From Trachythela sp. YZ-2020 (Eukaryota > Cnidaria > Anthozoa > Malacalcyonacea > Clavulariidae): DNA of 64,000 nt. How positions within the stretch are numbered: the stretch's first letter is position 1; each line of letters begins with the position of its first letter. Positions 10,850-22,940 of this stretch are shown piece after piece. The position numbers were made by a program, and so were the translations under genes. The notes under the pieces are model-generated. The model was given only the letters and a program-made list of their open reading frames with translations, ran no database searches and was not told the DNA's origin. Location: contig JADLSH010000358.1 of assembly GCA_016169945.1 (NCBI GenBank), positions 4,683,001 through 4,747,000 of the forward strand, read 5' to 3'.

Positions 10850-11065
10850 AATATATAGAACGTTCCTCAAATATATAACATCTTTTCGCAAATAGAATCA
10901 ATGTTGTCGATTATTTAACGTCTTCTCTCATATATATATACACAATATTGGCATATATAAATCACCTAGCTCACATATATAAACAATACTCCCATGATAT
11001 AAATCACCTCACACATATAAACAATGTTGCCGATTATACAACGTGTGCCAAATATATAAAGGGTG
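10850..11065. repeat. Degenerate AT-rich tandem repeat
   Basis: A unit of about 30 bp resembling CTCACATATATAAACAAT(A/G)TT recurs irregularly about six times with drift. It is not coding; the short minus-strand frame here is a by-product of the repeat. Confidence 0.5.
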
Positions 11066-11139
11066 GTTACACAAGTACTGCTTAAACCAATAAACATACA
11101 TTTGTTAAAGTGCAGGCGCTTTTTCACTCGACGTTGGTC

Positions 11140-12230
11140 ATGGCTGACAAGCACATGCCAATTTTGGCAAATTTAATAAAATCAGTGACCAATGTTGCTG
11201 ATCGTGGCACATCACAGGAATCGAATAGCCAGGGAAGTAGTTCGGTTAGTGTCGAAGAAACTATAAAGCGGTTGTTTCCATCAACAGAGGGTGATCAAGG
11301 TGCAAACGCCACATAAAATACAGTGCCAGGAGAGCGCGCCGCGGAGCAAGAAAGGAATGAAAACCTTGATAGGCATACAGTGACAAGTATTGTGCGATTT
11401 AATCCAAGCACAGTGTACAGACCGAAAGCTGGAAAACGGGAAAATCATCATCGTCCAAAGCCCCAAAAAAACAGCGTACAAAAGCGTCTGAAACCAAATG
11501 AAAATCGGTTAAGGATGTCTTTTTACTGCGCGGCTTGCACGTGAATAACTTTATGTGCGGGGATTTACAACAACTTTCGAACTGTCTTCGTCAATGAGCG
11601 AGGAAGAAATACGGCGAGTTTTAGAGGAAAAATTGAATGATAAACTTGGTAATATAGCAGGATCGAAATCTATTTTCGTACGAGCAGTAAGCAACAAAAT
11701 AATTGTTCCTGGTTTGTCCAAAACGGAAAGCTTTGGTGGCCGGACGGTAAAGCATTTTGTCGGACAAGGATCAATTTACATTTGAGCCCTCACGGATATC
11801 AGTTCTGCACTTACCAAGGTCAATGGAAAAGGATGGAACCAGATAGCAGTGCCAGTGGTGATGAGAGTGATGACAATGCAAATGTGAAATCAAGTTTAAT
11901 CAACTGCAGGTGGACCATGTCCTGGACCATTACACCCTCCAGACCCAGATATCTCTGCCACAAGACTTTCATCAGAGCCATCGACCTACACTGCAAGTGA
12001 ACCTAGCTGCTCCAGAAACCTTGTTGCATGTCCCACATGCCATAACGCTTTCCCTGCTGGTGAGATAGAAATGCATGCAGATGCTTGTGCTGAGGAGAAA
12101 TATGGAAGTGTCGATGATATTCAGTACAATAATCTAATGGAATCATTTGATGATATTTATGAAATTGAGAATGAGAGAATTGAGAAACACCGACTATCAA
12201 TATTGATGACGATAATAAAATTCCTAATGA
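11140..12230 (+). pseudogene. N-terminal part of a transposon-type HECT-E3-like protein, broken
   Basis: Successive plus-strand pieces resemble the N-terminal half of proteins often annotated as G2/M-phase-specific E3 ligase-like in cnidarians. These are a start with MADKHMPILANLIKSV (11140), a basic segment (VRFNPSTVYRPKAGKR), a segment with FELSSSMSEEEIRRVL and KHFVGQGSIYI, an acidic SSASGDESDDNANV, and a C2HC/UBZ-like zinc motif CPTCHNAFPAGEIEMHADAC (about 12031-12090). The frame is broken by an in-frame TAA near 11314 and at least two frame changes. No HECT domain follows before 13.6 kb, so the gene is truncated. It is distinct from the zinc-ribbon/HECT gene at 27612-32818. Confidence 0.55.
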
Positions 12231-12432
12231 TGACATTTTCAGTCCTGATAATCACAAAGGAAAAATAAAGGAGGCAGTTTCCTGGAGGGTGTAATGGTCC
12301 AGGACATGGTCCACCTGCAGGTGATTTCACACTTGCATTGTCATCACTCTCGTCACCACTGGCACTGCTATCAGATTCCATCCTTTTCCATTGACCTTGG
12401 ATAAGTGCAGAACTGGTATCCGGCCATCAAAG
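11800..12432. repeat. Inverted duplication of one exon of the HECT-E3-like fragment
   Basis: The segment at about 11800-11946 reappears as its reverse complement at about 12287-12430. Shared words include GATAGCAGTGCCAGTGGTGA and GGTGGACCATGTCCTGGACC. Each encodes SDSSASGDESDDNA-like residues. The forward copy holds a 17-base insertion (about 11893-11909) that the inverted copy lacks. Confidence 0.8.
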
Positions 12433-13660
12433 GGTGTTTATGGGGTTTACTGTTACTGTGAATTATCAAAATATTTACTGTTAACCGTGAATTTTACTTG
12501 AAATTTACTTAACTGTGACTTGAAAAAAGGTTCCAATAAATGCTGAGTTTTTTCTTAATTTACGCTGTGATTTACTTGATTTTGGACCTTTACACTACAA
12601 TATAGTCTAGATATTTATTAAAATGTTTACCTATAAACTGAAGTTTTTGCAATATTAATAATGCTAGACTACAAGCGACAGCTTGAAAACAATGCGCAAT
12701 TTTGAAACCTTACACCTAACCATGAATACTTGTAAACATTAACAATTTCTGCAAAATATGTCATCTCTGCTTCGTTCTTCAAAACCACTTGTTAAATTCG
12801 ATAAAAAAACATATTCTTGCAATTGCATCTTTAAACTTTATTTTTAAACTATTTTAAGATGATTACCGTGTTTCTTTGTGTGTTTAATAAACCAACTAAA
12901 ATTAACATGGTCGGGTATAATAATTTGTCGGGTATGGACACATTATGTGGACACAACGAATTTCCTTCCAAAACGTATGAATATCTCAATAATAGCACAA
13001 AATACCAGTATTTTATATATTGCGTAAGAAATAGGAACAATAGTGCCATAAATATAGCCTGGCGAAGTCCGTTTACGGACACGTAAGTATTGTCAGTGTT
13101 GCCAACGAAACAGTGTTTCGTCATATGATATGATGCCGCAACTTCGTCGCAAACGGACGAGTTTGGCAAAGTGATAAATTTCCCATTGACATTTCTAATT
13201 CGTCACAGGAATCCGCCCAGAAGCTCTCTAAAGCCTGTCTAGGCCCGCTTGCGTTCAAAGATTGATCCATTTTTTAGAAAATCTCGAAATATATCCATTG
13301 CCAAGTTTTCGACTATTCTGCCACCTTTTCGACGCACGATTCCACAGTCCCTCGCAATTTCCGGCATAATATATTCACCACTTAACCTGCGAACGGGCAT
13401 ATAGCGAGGGACTGCGGAAGAGTCATGCGCTTCGCGCGTGGCTCGGGGATTATTATTGCAAAATGAATGCCTAAACCATCAAATACGTACTTTGCTACAG
13501 TAAGGCACAAGTTGTTCAGTGTAGATAATGTTAAATGCGTCACTTTAAATATGACTAAATACGCAGCCGAAAGCCAAACTAAAAACTATCATCCAGTCCC
13601 AATACAAGTTGGGCTTAAATAAAAGATCCTATGTTTATTAGAATGCTCCGAAATTATTTC
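12433..13660. other. No gene recognised; small foldback near 13345-13415
   Basis: Frames at 12849-13169 show no family motif. An inverted pair CCACAGTCCCTCGC / GCGAGGGACTGCGG flanks about 40 bp at 13345-13415, followed by a GC-rich GCGCTTCGCGCGTGGCTCGG motif. A related motif occurs at 22907-22930. Confidence 0.4.
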
Positions 13661-13667
13661 GGTCCTA

Positions 13668-13984
13668 CAGTGGCGTAGCCAAGTGGGGCGAGGGGGGGCG
13701 GTCGCCTCCCCCCCCAATGGTCTTCAAAACCGTTCTCATGAAAAGTTCAAATCCGGCGAGATATTGGGGGGGAGGGGTCAGGTGAGGTAAGCAACGAGTC
13801 AAACCCAATTAAAAACTCCCAAATCATAGACGGTAGATAGACATAAAATATCATAAAGATATTTTCACGTATATTGTGCCTTGTTCTAAATAAATGTAAT
13901 AATAACAGAATTTTGTGATTTATTACCTTCCAATTACTTCTGGTTCGTGGTTCCCCCAAACATTCGACCCTAGCTACGCCACTG
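13668..13984. mobile_element. hAT-like non-autonomous element (317 bp)
   Basis: The ends are CAGTGGCGTAGCCAAGTGGG and CCTAGCTACGCCACTG, which are inverse complements over about 12 bp. The flanks are CGGTCCTA (13660-13667) and CGGTCCAA (13985-13992), an 8-bp target duplication with one mismatch. Eight-bp duplications and CA..TG ends are typical of the hAT superfamily. No transposase is encoded, so mobilisation would need a partner elsewhere. Confidence 0.8.
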
Positions 13985-14235
13985 CGGTCCAAATATTAAA
14001 GGGTAAGAAGAACATGCGTGCTTCTGAACTGTGACTATAGTTTTGTATAGCGATTAAACATGAATGTGGTCAATGTGGACACTTTATCGTTTTCAAACCA
14101 TTCTAATTCTACAACACAAATTTTATAGTGACATTTTACAGATCGCCGAAGTCGAAAGGTTTTAATTTTATTGCCGAGCCTCTATCTGTGGATAAATTAG
14201 TGCGAGCCAGACGAACGCACGCGAAGGCGTAGGAC

Positions 14236-14390
14236 ATCAGTAGGTAGGTAGGTAGGTAAAACTTTATTTTAACACGTTAGCCACTTCAACTAATTGATTG
14301 ATTTCCAAGTGGGACGTGATTTTTCTACAAATATTTACAAATGAATAAAAAAAAAGTACACACAAACTATATACAAAATCAATTATATCA
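14236..14390 (-). repeat. LINE-type 3' tail with short tandem repeat
   Basis: On the minus strand the sequence reads AAATAAAGTTTTACC followed by (CCTA)n at 14240-14260. This is the usual 3' end of a CR1/L2-like element. No coding part was recognised upstream. Confidence 0.5.
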
Positions 14391-14840
14391 GGGGCAGATC
14401 TAGGGGTGATCAGAGCGATCACGCGACTAACGTAAAATTTGTAATTGCGCAATTAATTAATTAATTAATTCAACCAACAGTCCAGTTATCATATTTCATG
14501 CAGTGGCTTATATTCAAAGTTCGTAGTCAAGTTATCAAGTTTCATACAGCGGCCAGGCCTTCGATACATAACGCGCAGAACAGCGGTCTAGCGCGTGAGT
14601 TTTGCTCGCTCTAAAGGCAGATTCCAGCTATCTGATTGGCCAATTTGCTTTTTGCGCGTTCTGCGGGGAGTTCAGCGATCAGGGGCTAGTATACAAGGTA
14701 TCCGATTGGCTAAATTGAAAAAAAATCTGAATTCCCATTGGCTAGATTTTTCTGACCGATCAGATGCATCAGGCTTCAGTTTATACGGCATGATTCTATG
14801 ACCTTCTGATCGCAGCTTTGACCGCAAAGGTTCAATCGAA
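14391..14840 (+). repeat. Dispersed CAGGGGCGGATCTAGG repeat, copy 2
   Basis: It starts CAGGGGCAGATCTAGGGG and shares CACGCGACTAACGTAAAA, CAGTCCAGTTATCATATTTC and several TGATTGGCY words with the inverted copy ending at 10845. It is non-coding. The other end is not defined. Confidence 0.55.
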
Positions 14841-15167
14841 GTAGCTCGGAAAATATATTATAAAATAACATGTTTACTACGCGAGCTGTGATTGGTCAAT
14901 ACCCGTGCAGGATGAGACAATCATGCACGGAAAATTTTAGGCGCTTCGCGGGGTTTTTAAAATGTTGGGAAATGCTAATTTTTTCAACTCCTGAATTAAA
15001 ATTTGACAATTAAAATATGTCGAACGAGAAGGAAATGAACGAAAACAAGTCACATGCACACTTCACATGCAAACGATGAAAATAAGTCACATGCAAACGA
15101 TGCACACTTTATCATTTATTTAATAAAGTTTTACCGTTGTTTCTTTGTCGTTATTTTATAAAATAAT

Positions 15168-15342
15168 TACCAAATGGTTTTCCGTGCAGGATTGTGTGAT
15201 CCTAACACTTGGGATATTGCTCGACTTTCTGAAAGCTAAAAAATACTCGCCTATCGGCTCGTATTTTTTACGCTTTCAGAAAGTCTCGCAACATCCCGCG
15301 TGTTAGGATCACGCAATCCTGCACGGAAAACCATTCGGTAAT
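15168..15342. repeat. Foldback MITE (about 175 bp)
   Basis: Nearly the whole segment is one hairpin: TTACCAAATGGTTTTCCGTG ... CACGGAAAACCATTCGGTAA, with matching inner arms GATCCTAACAC / GTGTTAGGATC and CTTTCTGAAAGC / GCTTTCAGAAAG. The loop is only a few bases. The type is a foldback MITE of unknown superfamily. Confidence 0.75.
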
Positions 15343-15364
15343 CCTTTAATACGAATATACTGCA

Positions 15365-15505
15365 ATGTCTCGTAGTATTTACGAGACCGTTCAGGCCATG
15401 TTTGAGAACAACGATGAGCAATGTCTGGTGGAAATTCAAGCTGATCCGAGGAAGCGAATCGACGCTTCGCCGAAGACTTCTGTCCAAGAGCTGTTGAGCG
15501 AATGA
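15365..15505 (+). CDS. Possible small or partial coding segment
   Basis: ATG 15365 opens 46 codons with balanced composition (MSRSIYETVQAMFENND ... TSVQELLSE) before TGA. Reading continues sensibly past the stop (STTQASAWADILVPNRTFRS) to about 15610. It could be a first exon or a decayed transposase N-terminus. No family was recognised and no splice partner found. Confidence 0.25.
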   Translation: MSRSIYETVQAMFENNDEQCLVEIQADPRKRIDASPKTSVQELLSE

Positions 15506-17005
15506 GCGCTATCAACAACACAAGCTTCTGCTTGGGCAGACATTTTGGTGCCGAATCGTACATTCCGAAGTATGTTCGGGAAAGGAACAAGTCTTGTACG
15601 GCTACGGCCCTAATGCAAATATATTCTATTTTAACTACATTTATTGTGGCGATTTTCGACTTGTATTTACAGAGCAATCTGCGCGTGAGGCGATGACCCG
15701 CTGGCTATGTTTATGAAATTTGCAATTGCATATTACTGCGGTCGAAACCCAGCCGATTAGGCGAACTGTATAAAATATAGGCATTAAGGCCTTTTGTTTA
15801 TGCTTTTGTTGCTTGATATTAAATTAATCGCCTAAGGTTTGGATATATATTATCGACTTCAACCGAACCAAAATATTCTTATATAAATATGATGTATTTT
15901 TGACTTGATGTGTGTTGGACCGCATGGCATGGTGATGGTGTAATACGACCTCCGATGTGATATTGTGTTTGTTAAAAATAGAATATAGCTATAGGCAGCA
16001 AATTGGTCCTATTCTGAAATAGCCTTTGACTAATTGGCTTCCCAGGACCAAAACATTTTATCCTTTACTCTTAAAACACGTTTTAATACTGATATCATGT
16101 ACAGTAGTTTGTGTTATTGTGTAAACTATAAATATTTGAAATAGAGATTAATATTTAACTCCATGTCTGGTTTGTTTATTAGATCTGCTGCTGCAGGAAT
16201 TGCTTATATAGCTCCATGTTAGTGGGGGGTTTGACTGGGACTGGGGGGGGTAAAGGGTTGACTGGGACTGGTGCGAAAATTGGAGCAATTTCCGGGACCC
16301 CCTGAAAAATTATCCCCGGTTGTGTACCAACGAAAATTTTGACTAACGTACGAAAAATCCTCGATCCGCCCCTGAATTATATTACTTATAAGTATAATTA
16401 TCAATTATTTATTAATCAGGCTGGCATTGGCATTAGAGATGTTGCTATTAAATATGGACAAAGATTCGCTATTTCTAGCTTGTTCAGACAAAGAATTCCA
16501 TATTTTTGGTCCTCTAAAACTAACACACTTTTAAGATATTCATTCGGAGTATGTTAAGTAATATGTCGACTTTTGTACCTTTGCCGATTAACAGGCAAGC
16601 ATTGACTTCTAATATACAGACAGATCGGCTGGGTTTAAATAATCTTTCTTCTGAAGATAAATTAAAGCTGCAAGTAACTATACAAATATCAGAGGTTTGC
16701 AACGTACACATTGACATTTATAACCAGCTACACGAAAATGCAACATTGACACGAGCATTGTAAGTCGTTTAGTACAAAGGCCGTTTAATCGCACAAACTA
16801 TTCTTTCATTGATCTGCTCAGAAGTACATTTTATTATTTCCTCGTGACAACTTGAATTTAGAAGCAAACGTGTAAACATAGGATCTAAACCACAAGCTCA
16901 ACTTGTGTTGGGATATTTGGATAACTAAAGGAACTAATACCAATCCTTTTTCATAGGATGGCGTCGTTTATAATTACTGATAAATTCTACCAGGTTGTTT
17001 GGTAG
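15506..17005. other. No gene; one CAGGGGCGGAT-type repeat
   Basis: The frames (for example 16551-16763) match nothing known to me. About 16215-16375 is a dispersed repeat ending CGATCCGCCCCTG and containing CGAAAATTTTGACTAACGTACGA. It is inverted relative to the fragment at 6744-6835. Confidence 0.4.
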
Positions 17006-17009
17006 TTAG

Positions 17010-17290
17010 TCTGACTAAAAAGATGCTGCCATGGTTACCAAGATATGACACACACAATGGTGAAAAGAGCGTGCTTTTGTTAAAATAATATGACAACTGC
17101 TGCCATGGTTACCATGATATGACATACACACAATGCAGGAAAAAAAAAAAAAAAAAAAAAAAAAAGAGTGTGCTTTGTGATAAATATGACAACTAAAGTT
17201 AAATTAGACTAAAAAGATGCTGCCATGGTTACCAAGATATGACACACACAATGGTGAAAAGAGCGTGCTTTTCTATAAATATGACAACTT
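17010..17290. repeat. Three-copy tandem repeat with poly(A) tract
   Basis: A unit containing GCTGCCATGGTTACCAAGAT, ATGACACACACAATGG and GAGCGTGCTTTT occurs three times (about 17022, 17100, 17218). The middle unit ends in a run of about 26 A (17140-17165). The pattern suggests duplication of a retroposed segment or repeat-driven slippage. Confidence 0.7.
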
Positions 17291-17667
17291 GAACCTGAAT
17301 AGGATTTTTGTGTTAGAGCACCACTAAGCCGTGACATTTAAGCTGCTTAAGTGAAATTTCCGTAAAAATGTAAACTATGTCTTTGTCGGTATTGCGGATA
17401 TTACTTTCTCTCTCGTACATCGACTGTTATGTAACCGCGACCACACACAACATTTCTATGAAGGATTATCACATATGTTGGGGAGTTACAGTTAATAAAG
17501 AGGCTTATACTAAGTCAAGAAGCACTACAGGTTTTCTTCGGTTATTCCGGTTTTCTCTTGTAGCAATGGACCCCTTATAGGCTTTTTATAGCTTGCCTTG
17601 TTTACATTTTGCTGCCAGGAAATTCCACAATGCAACAATGCATGACGACGCGAGATAAACTAATTGT

Positions 17668-18010
17668 GGCGGATCGCGGGTATTTTTCGCGGACCGCGGG
17701 TTCGTTTCGTGGGTCGCGGGTTTTTTCGCGGATCGCGGGTTTTTCTTTCGGGACGCATATCCCGTGATATCAATTATCCGGTTTGTTCCCGGGGGGTGGT
17801 GAAACTATGGAGAATTGTGTTTTAGAGAAAATTCACAAATAGCTGTAGCTCAAACCGGGCTGAAATTTTACAAGTAGCTCAAAATTCACCAGTAGCTCAA
17901 ACCGGACTGAAATTTCAGCCCGGACTGAAATTCTTCTCTGTAATCGCGCGCAGTATTTTATCGTAAAGCCGGGCTGAAATTTGAGCCTTTGGAACTAACC
18001 CGGGCTAAAA
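17668..18010. repeat. GC-rich short repeats and AGCTCAAACCGGGCTGAAATT repeats
   Basis: Between 17668 and 17750 a unit like TTTTTCGCGGATCGCGGG repeats about four times. From 17835 to 18000 the words GTAGCTCAAACCGG and CGGGCTGAAATTT recur five or more times in both orientations (AAATTTCAGCCCGG). It is probably a non-autonomous element with internal repeats and is not coding. Confidence 0.55.
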
Positions 18011-18950
18011 TCGCTCCATGTAATCAGCCCCTAAATCCCCTTATGTCCTAATGTTCATAAGACGATATCGTCTTATGAAGACCAACGACTTTGCTGTTGC
18101 AGGCACCAAACATGGACAAAAATACTACCGTTCGATTCAGCGTTTTACGATGTCTTTAAATAAGTAAATTTTGTTTGTTTACAACGCTATGCGGCCGATT
18201 CATCCCCTTTTAAACACTCTGAATTTTGTTTTGTTTACAAATTAAAAAAATATAAACTAATTAAATATTCATTTCGCTTTCCTACCTTTGGTTTAAACGC
18301 TACAGACTCGTAAGTACCACCATTCGACATCACTTCGAAAGATATATTAAAAGCTGCCATTTTGTTAAATTACGAAATAATCTAGCCCTTTTATGGCAAT
18401 TCTCGTGAAAATGCCTTCTTGTTGCAGCGTCGGCGCACGCTCGGACAACTTCGGAAGCTAAAATCTCCGGGATCTTTGCACCATATCGGCTTGAAAATAC
18501 CGGCAATCGATTCCTCGTGATGTCATTGTCTAGGTGGCGGATTTTTATTGGTCTAGTAAGCAACACTAACCTTATATGGCATTTTTCGTAATTTATATCG
18601 CGGGTATTAAATTTCAACGATTTCGGACATTTGTATACGAATTTCAAAAAAATAAAATAATTTAGTTCTACTTCAAAGGCAATGAAACTTTCCAACAAAG
18701 AGCTACAACTTTTGTCAGTTTTGTGTAACATTGCTGGGCAAATTCTAAATCCTGTTTTGGCAATTCAGGTTTATATAAAAAATAATTGTAAAATTTTTAG
18801 ATAATTTTTGAACATGTATGCAACTTACTTTGGATATACAGTACAATTCTAAAGTGACCTTTAGAAATTAAGCTATTGTTGGTTAGACCAAGATTTTATG
18901 CTCCTGGGAATTTAAAATAGCTTCTAACCGTATGAAGGAGTATAACTTCC
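18011..18950. other. No gene recognised
   Basis: A 133-codon minus frame (18330-18731) is open but shows no motif and no plausible splice context. It is left uncalled. Confidence 0.35.
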
Positions 18951-18997
18951 CACGAAAATGCCCAAATTACTAATGAGTCGTACTATCAGTTCGAATA

Positions 18998-19190
18998 AAA
19001 ATGGCTCAACTGACCACAGAGCAACGAGTTTTTATAGCATCGATGTGTTACGCCAGAGGATAATCGTTGAATTTGACAATTTACGGCAGCAACCTGGAAT
19101 GATTCGAAATGCGATGCGTGCCATGCACAGGCGAACAATTCTTTGTGTTGAAAGAAATGGGGGACACGTTGAAGGGCAAGGCCCATAGCT
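18998..19190 (+). pseudogene. Deleted transposase remnant (mariner-like or DUF4817 type)
   Basis: The start MAQLTTEQRVFIASMCYAR (ATG at about 19003) resembles the helix-turn-helix N-terminus of this transposase type. After a frame change it runs straight into FDNLRQQPGMIRNAMRAM and ERNGGHVEGQ, which resemble the extreme C-terminus. The catalytic DDE/D core is missing, so this is an internally deleted copy. The motif ACACCCTGTATAATA near 19645 may be its terminal sequence. Confidence 0.5.
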
Positions 19191-19337
19191 TGAACATATT
19201 GTTGTTACATGTAAATAAATATAAAACCATCTTTTTGTCAAGTCAATTTGTTTGGCTAGAGCGTCGCGTTCAATTATTTAGACGAAGCGAAAAAGTCTTG
19301 AATATTTCATTATGCATACAATGTAATTAAATTCCCA

Positions 19338-19578
19338 GGGGCCGGATGTACGAAGGCCGTTTAGCTTAAACGGTGGATAAGCCAAAATTAAAAAACACTT
19401 TCACACATTTGGTGAATGACCGAACTTAAATCTTATGCCCTTAATATGTAGTTGCAAATATAATTGTTCAATTCAAGTTGAAATATTTTAGCTTGGTTGT
19501 TCGATGAATGTATAGACTTGATCTATATTTTCGAGTTATCCAGCGTTTAAGCTAAACGGGCTTCGTACAACCGGCCCC
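19338..19578. mobile_element. Short inverted-repeat element (241 bp)
   Basis: The ends GGGGCCGGATGTACGAAG and CTTCGTACAACCGGCCCC are inverse complements with one mismatch. The match continues inward through GTTTAGCTTAAACG / CGTTTAAGCTAAAC and GGATAA / TTATCC. There is no coding sequence and no clear target duplication. It sits inside or beside the transposase remnant. Confidence 0.75.
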
Positions 19579-19659
19579 AGGCGTATAATATCGTGCGTTT
19601 AACAACAATACCTCGATTTCTAAAGGTCTCAGTTTTTTTTAATACACCCTGTATAATAT

Positions 19660-21200
19660 GAACCGGAACAAACTACATATCATTTTAAAGAGGAAGTCAT
19701 AAGCTATCGAATGACGCGTATCCTGTTGTCAGAGAGTAAACGCGTCTGGAGATATTTACATCGTAAATACAGCGCGTTTCCGTCGGTCGATAAAGAGATA
19801 ATTATAGCGGTTAGTGTGTAACTTTCCTGAATTTTACCGCTTAATATTGTAATTAGAATATAATGCAATGTAACGAACATCTCATAAAACTATGCAGTTG
19901 CTCATTGCTCAGATTTCATTCTGTGAACTTCTTTTCACAAACATCTTCAGTTGTGGTTTCAGGTCTTTGGTATTTGTAATATTACTGGCCAATATATATT
20001 CAAATGAATGCCATTCAAACTATATCAAACTATATATACCCGTACAACCTGTCCAATAAAGATAGATGAAAAGTCAAACCCCTTCCAATGTTGCCAAAAA
20101 TAATGTTCAAGACCAGACCAGAACAGACCAAAATAGCAATGAATATATTGTGACAAATAGAACAGAACTAAATTTAAGGAAAATTCAATTAAACTAACAA
20201 AAATCGACTTACCTTTTTCGCGAAGGGAGAAATTCGTTCGATAATTCTGCCAAATTTTCGCGTGAGTTCATATAAAAACCTATTTTCAGTGACGAATCTT
20301 ATCTGTATATTCCAATGATATACTTGTATTGATCGCCTCGTGTCATGCTATCAAAAGTTTCCGTCGTTATCAGTCGGAGTCCGAAAACAAACAATGACAA
20401 AAGATCGCCAAATCTTGGGCCCACTTCGTTTCACAATCGTGACAGTGATCTCTATGTGTTACTGGACTATTCGAAATCCAGACAGACAGCACCAACGCCG
20501 CGTTTATAGTATAACAAAAAGTTGTTATCATTCTATTCTATTTAAAGACCTGCAAATGTGCTGACTCTTTAATATTAATAGCATAAAAAGGTTATAGGGT
20601 AAATGAACCTCCATGGAAGGGGGAAAAAGCCGCGTCGCCGCATCAATCATGGACAGTTTCACTGTCACTGACCAGAAACAGAATCTGATGTATTTTTTGG
20701 TTTATAGTAAATACCACCAAAGCTTGCTTGACTGATGAAATTAAAGTACACTTGATCAAGGTTTGCATATCATCCTCTTCAACGCATGGGCTTAGTTCAA
20801 AGTCACCTAGATACGCTAGATAATGCAGCATTGACTACAGAAACCTGAAGTAATAGGAGAAATATATCTGAAGTAATACGAGCACAATTTAGCCGCAGCC
20901 AGCGACAATTACAGTCAACTGGTCAACTGGCCCACCTTTACGTAAAATAGACGATTTGTCGGAAATTTTAACCTAAAATAGGCCAGAAACAGCTGATTTT
21001 GAGTGTAAATGGGGGGTTTGTCAGAAATTTAGAAGGTTTTGTCGGAAATTTGGGAGGCTTTTCCCCCGCTCACCAGAAAAACCTGAATTTCCGCCACTGG
21101 CGACAAAAGGCGATTTCAGATTTCAACGTATGTTAATAAAATAAAATACTCACGCATGTTATAAAATAATAACATGCGCGGTAAACATTTCTTCTTAACT
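19660..21200. other. No gene recognised
   Basis: Only short frames (20340-20564, 20643-20831) with no recognisable motif. Nothing structural stands out. Confidence 0.4.
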
Positions 21201-21399
21201 AGCTTCGAGAATGCTTGTATTTTGTGCCTTGATCATGACACAGTTGCTCTGTTTACCTTTTAAGGTTGTTACGAAATCAAGAAACAATGTTTTGAAACCA
21301 CACTTTTGCTGTGTTGGAGTTCGTCTACCCTATTATGGCCTGTCTCCTTATTTTTCTGAAGTATACACTGCCAGTGAGAATAGAGGTATTAATATAATC

Positions 21400-22090
21400 A
21401 TAATCATATTACCTAACAACGATATATCATAAGTAAACCTAACCTCATTATACTGTTTAATCTTATTATTTTTTACATGGATTAAAACATAGTTTACGGT
21501 CTAGAAATTAAAGCGTGTATAATTAGCTGCGGTTTTATGTTGAAACGATTTCATCGCACACAAATCTTTTGAAATTTGTTTCTTAATATATTTCAACAGC
21601 ACGGATGAGCATTCGATCAGATGATGCACAAAGATGATTGCTTCATAATACCAAAAATCCATTTTCGTCACCATGCACAAGCTTCCATTACGTACGAGCA
21701 AAAAGATGGAACATGGTTTGGAGACTCGATGGAAGTATAATATAATTCATTATCTTTATTTATCGATATTTCCAATAGCAATATTTTGGCTTTGTTATCC
21801 ATCCGTGCCTTAAAAAATTGACTATAGTCTAGCTAAAAATTGCTATTGGTTCATTGGGCGAAAATACAATACGCACATGACGAAAAAGGGCCATATTTTG
21901 CATAAACTAGAGTAACATAGATAGAGTCTAGATGATGAGTTCCATAGAGTTTTCAAACCGTGCATTCTATTTACTATGGCCGAATTCAGTACTGACCATA
22001 TTCTAATTGAGTAAGATCTAAATATTATCGTTTCTGGTTAAATTGAACATAATTATGCTACAAAAACGTATATACTCATTAATTAGAAAT
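21400..22090. repeat. Dispersed repeat family R1, copy 2 (empty site)
   Basis: This is collinear with 1150-1880 and 2505-2570 and lacks the block between them. The junction reads ATTCTAATTGAGTAAGATCT near 22000, the unfilled form of the site carrying element P1 at 1880-2505. No gene was seen. Confidence 0.7.
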
Positions 22091-22940
22091 AGATGCATGC
22101 AGAATCCCCTTGCCCATTTGAACCAAACAATTTACTCCCCAAAAGTTATTGTAACATGAAGTTCTGAATAGACCACTGTAACCATAGTAACACGCAACAC
22201 TGTATATTTCTTTTATTTTAATTTGTAAAAGTATTGATATTTTGTACTTTTAACTATAAAATTATCATTATCAATTGCCCAACTATATAAAGTGGATATG
22301 CGATTATGTACTATTTTAGCTTTGATTTACTGTAACATTCAACCTTAGACGTTCACAAAACGTTTCGAAATTTTCATAAAACTTCAACTGCTTTTCAAGC
22401 AGTATTTTTATTCTTCGGCCTTGCTTTTGAAATGAAGTTTTTGAGATTTAACGTTTTTTTATTTTTCTATAACGTATTTGAATCAATACTAAAATACTTT
22501 TAAGATCAATCAATGTTATATTGACCACACATGCAGAATGATCTACGCATTTTCAAATTCAAACTTAAAACTATACTGTATACTCTGTATGCTATAAATC
22601 GGCAAAGCAAGTATGCAAAACTCACTTACCCGTTTAAAACGCTTCTTTTTCGGTCTTTCGACTGTTTTTCTTCTTGTGGATTTGTCCTTTTTTATTTGTA
22701 TTATGTCCTGACTCCAGAGTATTATAAAATGAGAGCAAAACTATTTTTGAAAAAAGTTTGCAAAATGGCAGTCTTCTCTCGGTCTGAACTCGCGCATGCG
22801 CATAACTTAAAAAACCGTCTATGACAAAAAAAAGGCGGACAACTTTGCATTCCGCTATGTTTTCACATACCCGGGTGTAAATATCCGAGCGGAATTAGTA
22901 CCCTCGCACGGCGCTTCGCGCCGGCTCGGGGATAAGGGAC
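22090..22940. repeat. Dispersed repeat family R2, copy 1
   Basis: The left part (GCAGAATCCCC, TTATTGTAACATGAAGT, CACTGTAACCATAG) and right part (GGGTGTAAATATCCGAGCGG) match 63040-63440 in the same order. The copy here is longer, with about 400 bp of extra middle sequence. It is non-coding. Confidence 0.65.

Noticed and set aside
12849..13169. 106-codon minus-strand frame
   Set aside because: Hydrophobic low-complexity translation of AT-rich DNA with no family resemblance.
18330..18731. 133-codon minus-strand frame
   Set aside because: No motif, atypical composition and no splice context; likely chance.
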